Below, in pieces: positions 62,086-64,000 of a stretch of DNA of 64,000 bases (positions are counted from its first letter, which is position 1; the number at the start of each line of letters is the position of its first letter). Position numbers and translations under genes: made by a program. This DNA is from Salticus scenicus. Its lineage: Eukaryota > Arthropoda > Arachnida > Araneae > Salticidae. Under the pieces are notes generated by a model. That model was given only the letters and a program-made list of their open reading frames with translations, was not told where the DNA came from and made no database searches. The stretch is from contig OZ005652.1 in assembly GCA_963930645.1 (NCBI GenBank), forward strand, positions 318,864,244 to 318,928,243, written 5' to 3'.

Positions 62086-62783
62086 TAGAGGGTGTCAAAA
62101 AATTACAGACAAACTTTAAGGGGAGGTAGGGCACATCTTAACGATTCAGAATTGCATAGGAACCCATGTCCGCAAATGTCATCTTAACCCTTTAAGAAAC
62201 GTGTATTTTGGGTATTTTTTAACAGATGTTGGCGGTACCAATGTAGAGCAGCAAACTTTAAGAGGTTGTAGATAATGGCTGAAAGAATAAGGAATGTATA
62301 GCAACTAGCAACCCATGATTGCATACATCATATTAACCCTTTAAGGAACGGACACATTCTGGTATTTTTCGACACTTACCGCCATGTGCTGATATCATCG
62401 ACTGCTCATGTGTTATCTAATTTTTTGGTTATTTTTAATTCCACTTACATTGTAAAATTTAAAACTTGTAATGTACGATCCATCATTTCACGAAATCATA
62501 CCCGATATTCGTATTAATACAATCAGTGTTCCAAATACACCGATTAGAAACACTATTATTACTATTAATATTTCTCTATGTATACATCACCTGCACGAAA
62601 AAAATGTTTGTTAAAAATTCAAAATTTGAAAGCCGCGCCCACATTTGTTAAAAAATGCCCCTAAATACCCGGTTTTTAAAGGGTTAAAATGACATTTGCG
62701 GACATGGGTTCCTATGCAATTCTGAATCCTTATGATGTGCCTCTTAAAGTTTGTCAACGTAATTTTGGGACATCCTGTATATA
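62086..62783. mobile_element. Second fold-back MITE, related to 61569-62013, with nested arm
   Basis: The outer arms mirror: agacaaactttaaggggagg, gattcagaattgcatagg, aacccatgtccgcaaatgtc and ttaaccctttaa at the left (62090-62205), inverse at 62680-62783. A third, diverged arm-like unit in direct orientation lies at 62245-62375 (gcaaactttaagaggttgta; cccatgattgcatacatcat). This suggests a nested or rearranged element. Confidence 0.75.
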
Positions 62784-63110
62784 TATACAAAATGTCCATA
62801 GACATAATGTATTTGAATTCTCTCGGATGTCCCTGTACACGAAATATTTTATTATAAGAAAAAAAATCAAGTAACATTCCTATATAACATAAATTTAATA
62901 TAACAAGTCTGCACTTCATGACAATATTTTTTATTTAGTTATGGTGATAATAAACACACAGACAGACAAACGCACAACAGACCAAGCACTAAAAACCTCA
63001 TTTTCGGACTCAGGGATTCCTTAAACGTGTAAATATATCAAAATGTTAATTTCGAAAAATCGACTCAAAAACAACACTTTTTGTACCATATGTGAGTAAG
63101 ATAAAGTAAA
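62783..63110 (-). repeat. Family B repeat, minus orientation
   Basis: Read on the minus strand: ttttactttatcttactcac, ttgagtcgatttttcgaa, atatttacacgtttaaggaa, TCTG-type repeats and tacagggacatccgagagaa. This is the head of family B. It abuts the right end of the fold-back MITE at 62086-62783. Confidence 0.7.
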
Positions 63111-63652
63111 AAATATAATAAATGTAGTTATATGATATTCATTATCGTTAGCAATAAAAAAAAAAAAATTCCCTGTTTTCTAAGAAAATTAATTCAAAAT
63201 TTGTTCTAAGTTTCTTTGAATAAGGGAGTATTTTACGTTGAAACAAGAAAAAATAAACTTTAAATGAAAAATATGATAGATTTTTCTTTTATTCGTTAAA
63301 AATAAATCAGTAAAAATTGTGTATTTCGTAATTTACAATCGTAATAATAAAAGAAGAGAAATCTTGAGTTGCGCCTAACCATGATTCGCTTTTCTACATT
63401 ATATTGCTGCCCAAAATCTTAAGTTCGCCAAGGTAGACAATTATAATTCCTAATGCATTATATTAATCATTGTCTGTATGTATTCTTTTATAGTTATAGC
63501 AGTATGTATGTAAAAGATTCAATTATAATATATTTATCATAATCATTTAATTAGATTTTAAATATATATCTCATTATTACATGTTTATTTCTTAAATATG
63601 TTAGTATGTAATTAAGATTTTTAAATATTTTTATCAGTGAATCGTATTTTAA

Positions 63653-63886
63653 CACGTTGAGCGCCACGCGAATTCTTAACAAAATCCATTAAAATTCTTT
63701 AATGATATTATACTGTAATAAATAAAAATTAAGTAAATTTTAAATAAATTTTTAATAACTACTTAAAACAATGTAATATTTTTAGTTTTATATCATATTT
63801 TACACTGTCAACCACCGATGGTTGACGCGGCCTTATATCATATTCGACACTGTCAGCCACCGATGGCTGACATGGAGCTCAACGTG
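63653..63886. mobile_element. piggyBac-type MITE in TTAA, with two internal hairpins
   Basis: Termini cacgttgagcgcca and the inverse of cacgttgagctcca are flanked by TTAA on both sides (63649-63652 and 63887-63890), the piggyBac target-site signature. Near the right end two 45-bp direct repeats each carry a 7-bp hairpin: GTCAACC/GGTTGAC (63807-63826) and GTCAGCC/GGCTGAC (63852-63871), with the same ACCGAT loop. There is no transposase; length 234 bp. Confidence 0.9.
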
Positions 63887-64000
63887 TTAATGAGTGATGG
63901 TTCTGCATTCGAATTATTGTGGACATTTTTGCAGAATACCTCTATATATTACATTCATTTATACATATCCATCTATATCATACATATTTACATACATTTA

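Noticed and set aside
62611..62919. 102-codon minus-strand frame
   Set aside because: Spans a fold-back MITE arm and a family B head; composite of repeats.

Overview
This is AT-rich, repeat-dense eukaryotic (metazoan) DNA with introns. It has long homopolymers, many (AT)n tracts and dozens of degraded DNA transposons. The recognisable exons are arthropod-like Runt-family exons, and the repeat landscape suggests a chelicerate, possibly a spider. That placement is inference; nothing in the window proves the species.

Two host genes are visible. The first is a RUNX/Runt transcription-factor gene on the + strand that runs through most of the window. A 105-bp exon encoding the C-terminal part of the Runt DNA-binding domain lies at 3667-3771. 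The next exon is about 49.7 kb downstream at 53448-53627, and a further candidate exon follows at 53760-53870. All junctions are phase 1. The gene starts before the window's first visible exon and continues past the last. The second gene lies inside the giant intron on the opposite strand: a complete, uninterrupted 820-codon CNNM/ACDP-family (magnesium/metal transport) gene at 34964-37426. An intronless CNNM inside a RUNX intron could be a retrogene. A 33-bp promoter-like sequence just upstream of it recurs inverted 1.7 kb further out.

The rest is mostly intron filled with mobile elements. Autonomous-type relics are a Tc1-like DD34E element (13695-15299, outer and inner repeats in each terminal inverted repeat, one frameshift) and a mariner relic (57770-59031, second catalytic Asp replaced by Tyr). 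Non-autonomous elements with clear ends include three hAT elements with perfect 8-bp target duplications (30636-32293, 50729-51859, 53977-54431), a piggyBac-type element in TTAA (63653-63886), two copies of a 212-bp palindromic Tc1-type MITE, and several other TA- or TIR-bounded elements. Two dispersed families (called A and B here) begin with a terminal hairpin, carry TCTG/TG microsatellites and recur in both orientations. Several large fold-back palindromes are present, and two of them have a hammerhead-ribozyme-like core at or near the arm junction.

Region by region: 1-3666, upstream Runt intron with repeats; 3667-3771, Runt exon; 3772-34963, giant intron with A/B repeats, Tc1, MITEs, fold-backs and a hAT element; 34964-37426, nested CNNM; 37427-53447, more intron with an inverted promoter-like repeat, the family B tandem array and palindromes, and a hAT element; 53448-53870, Runt-gene exons; 53871-64000, intron with hAT, mariner, family A, fold-backs and piggyBac elements. 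No rRNA, CRISPR or virus-derived gene was recognised.
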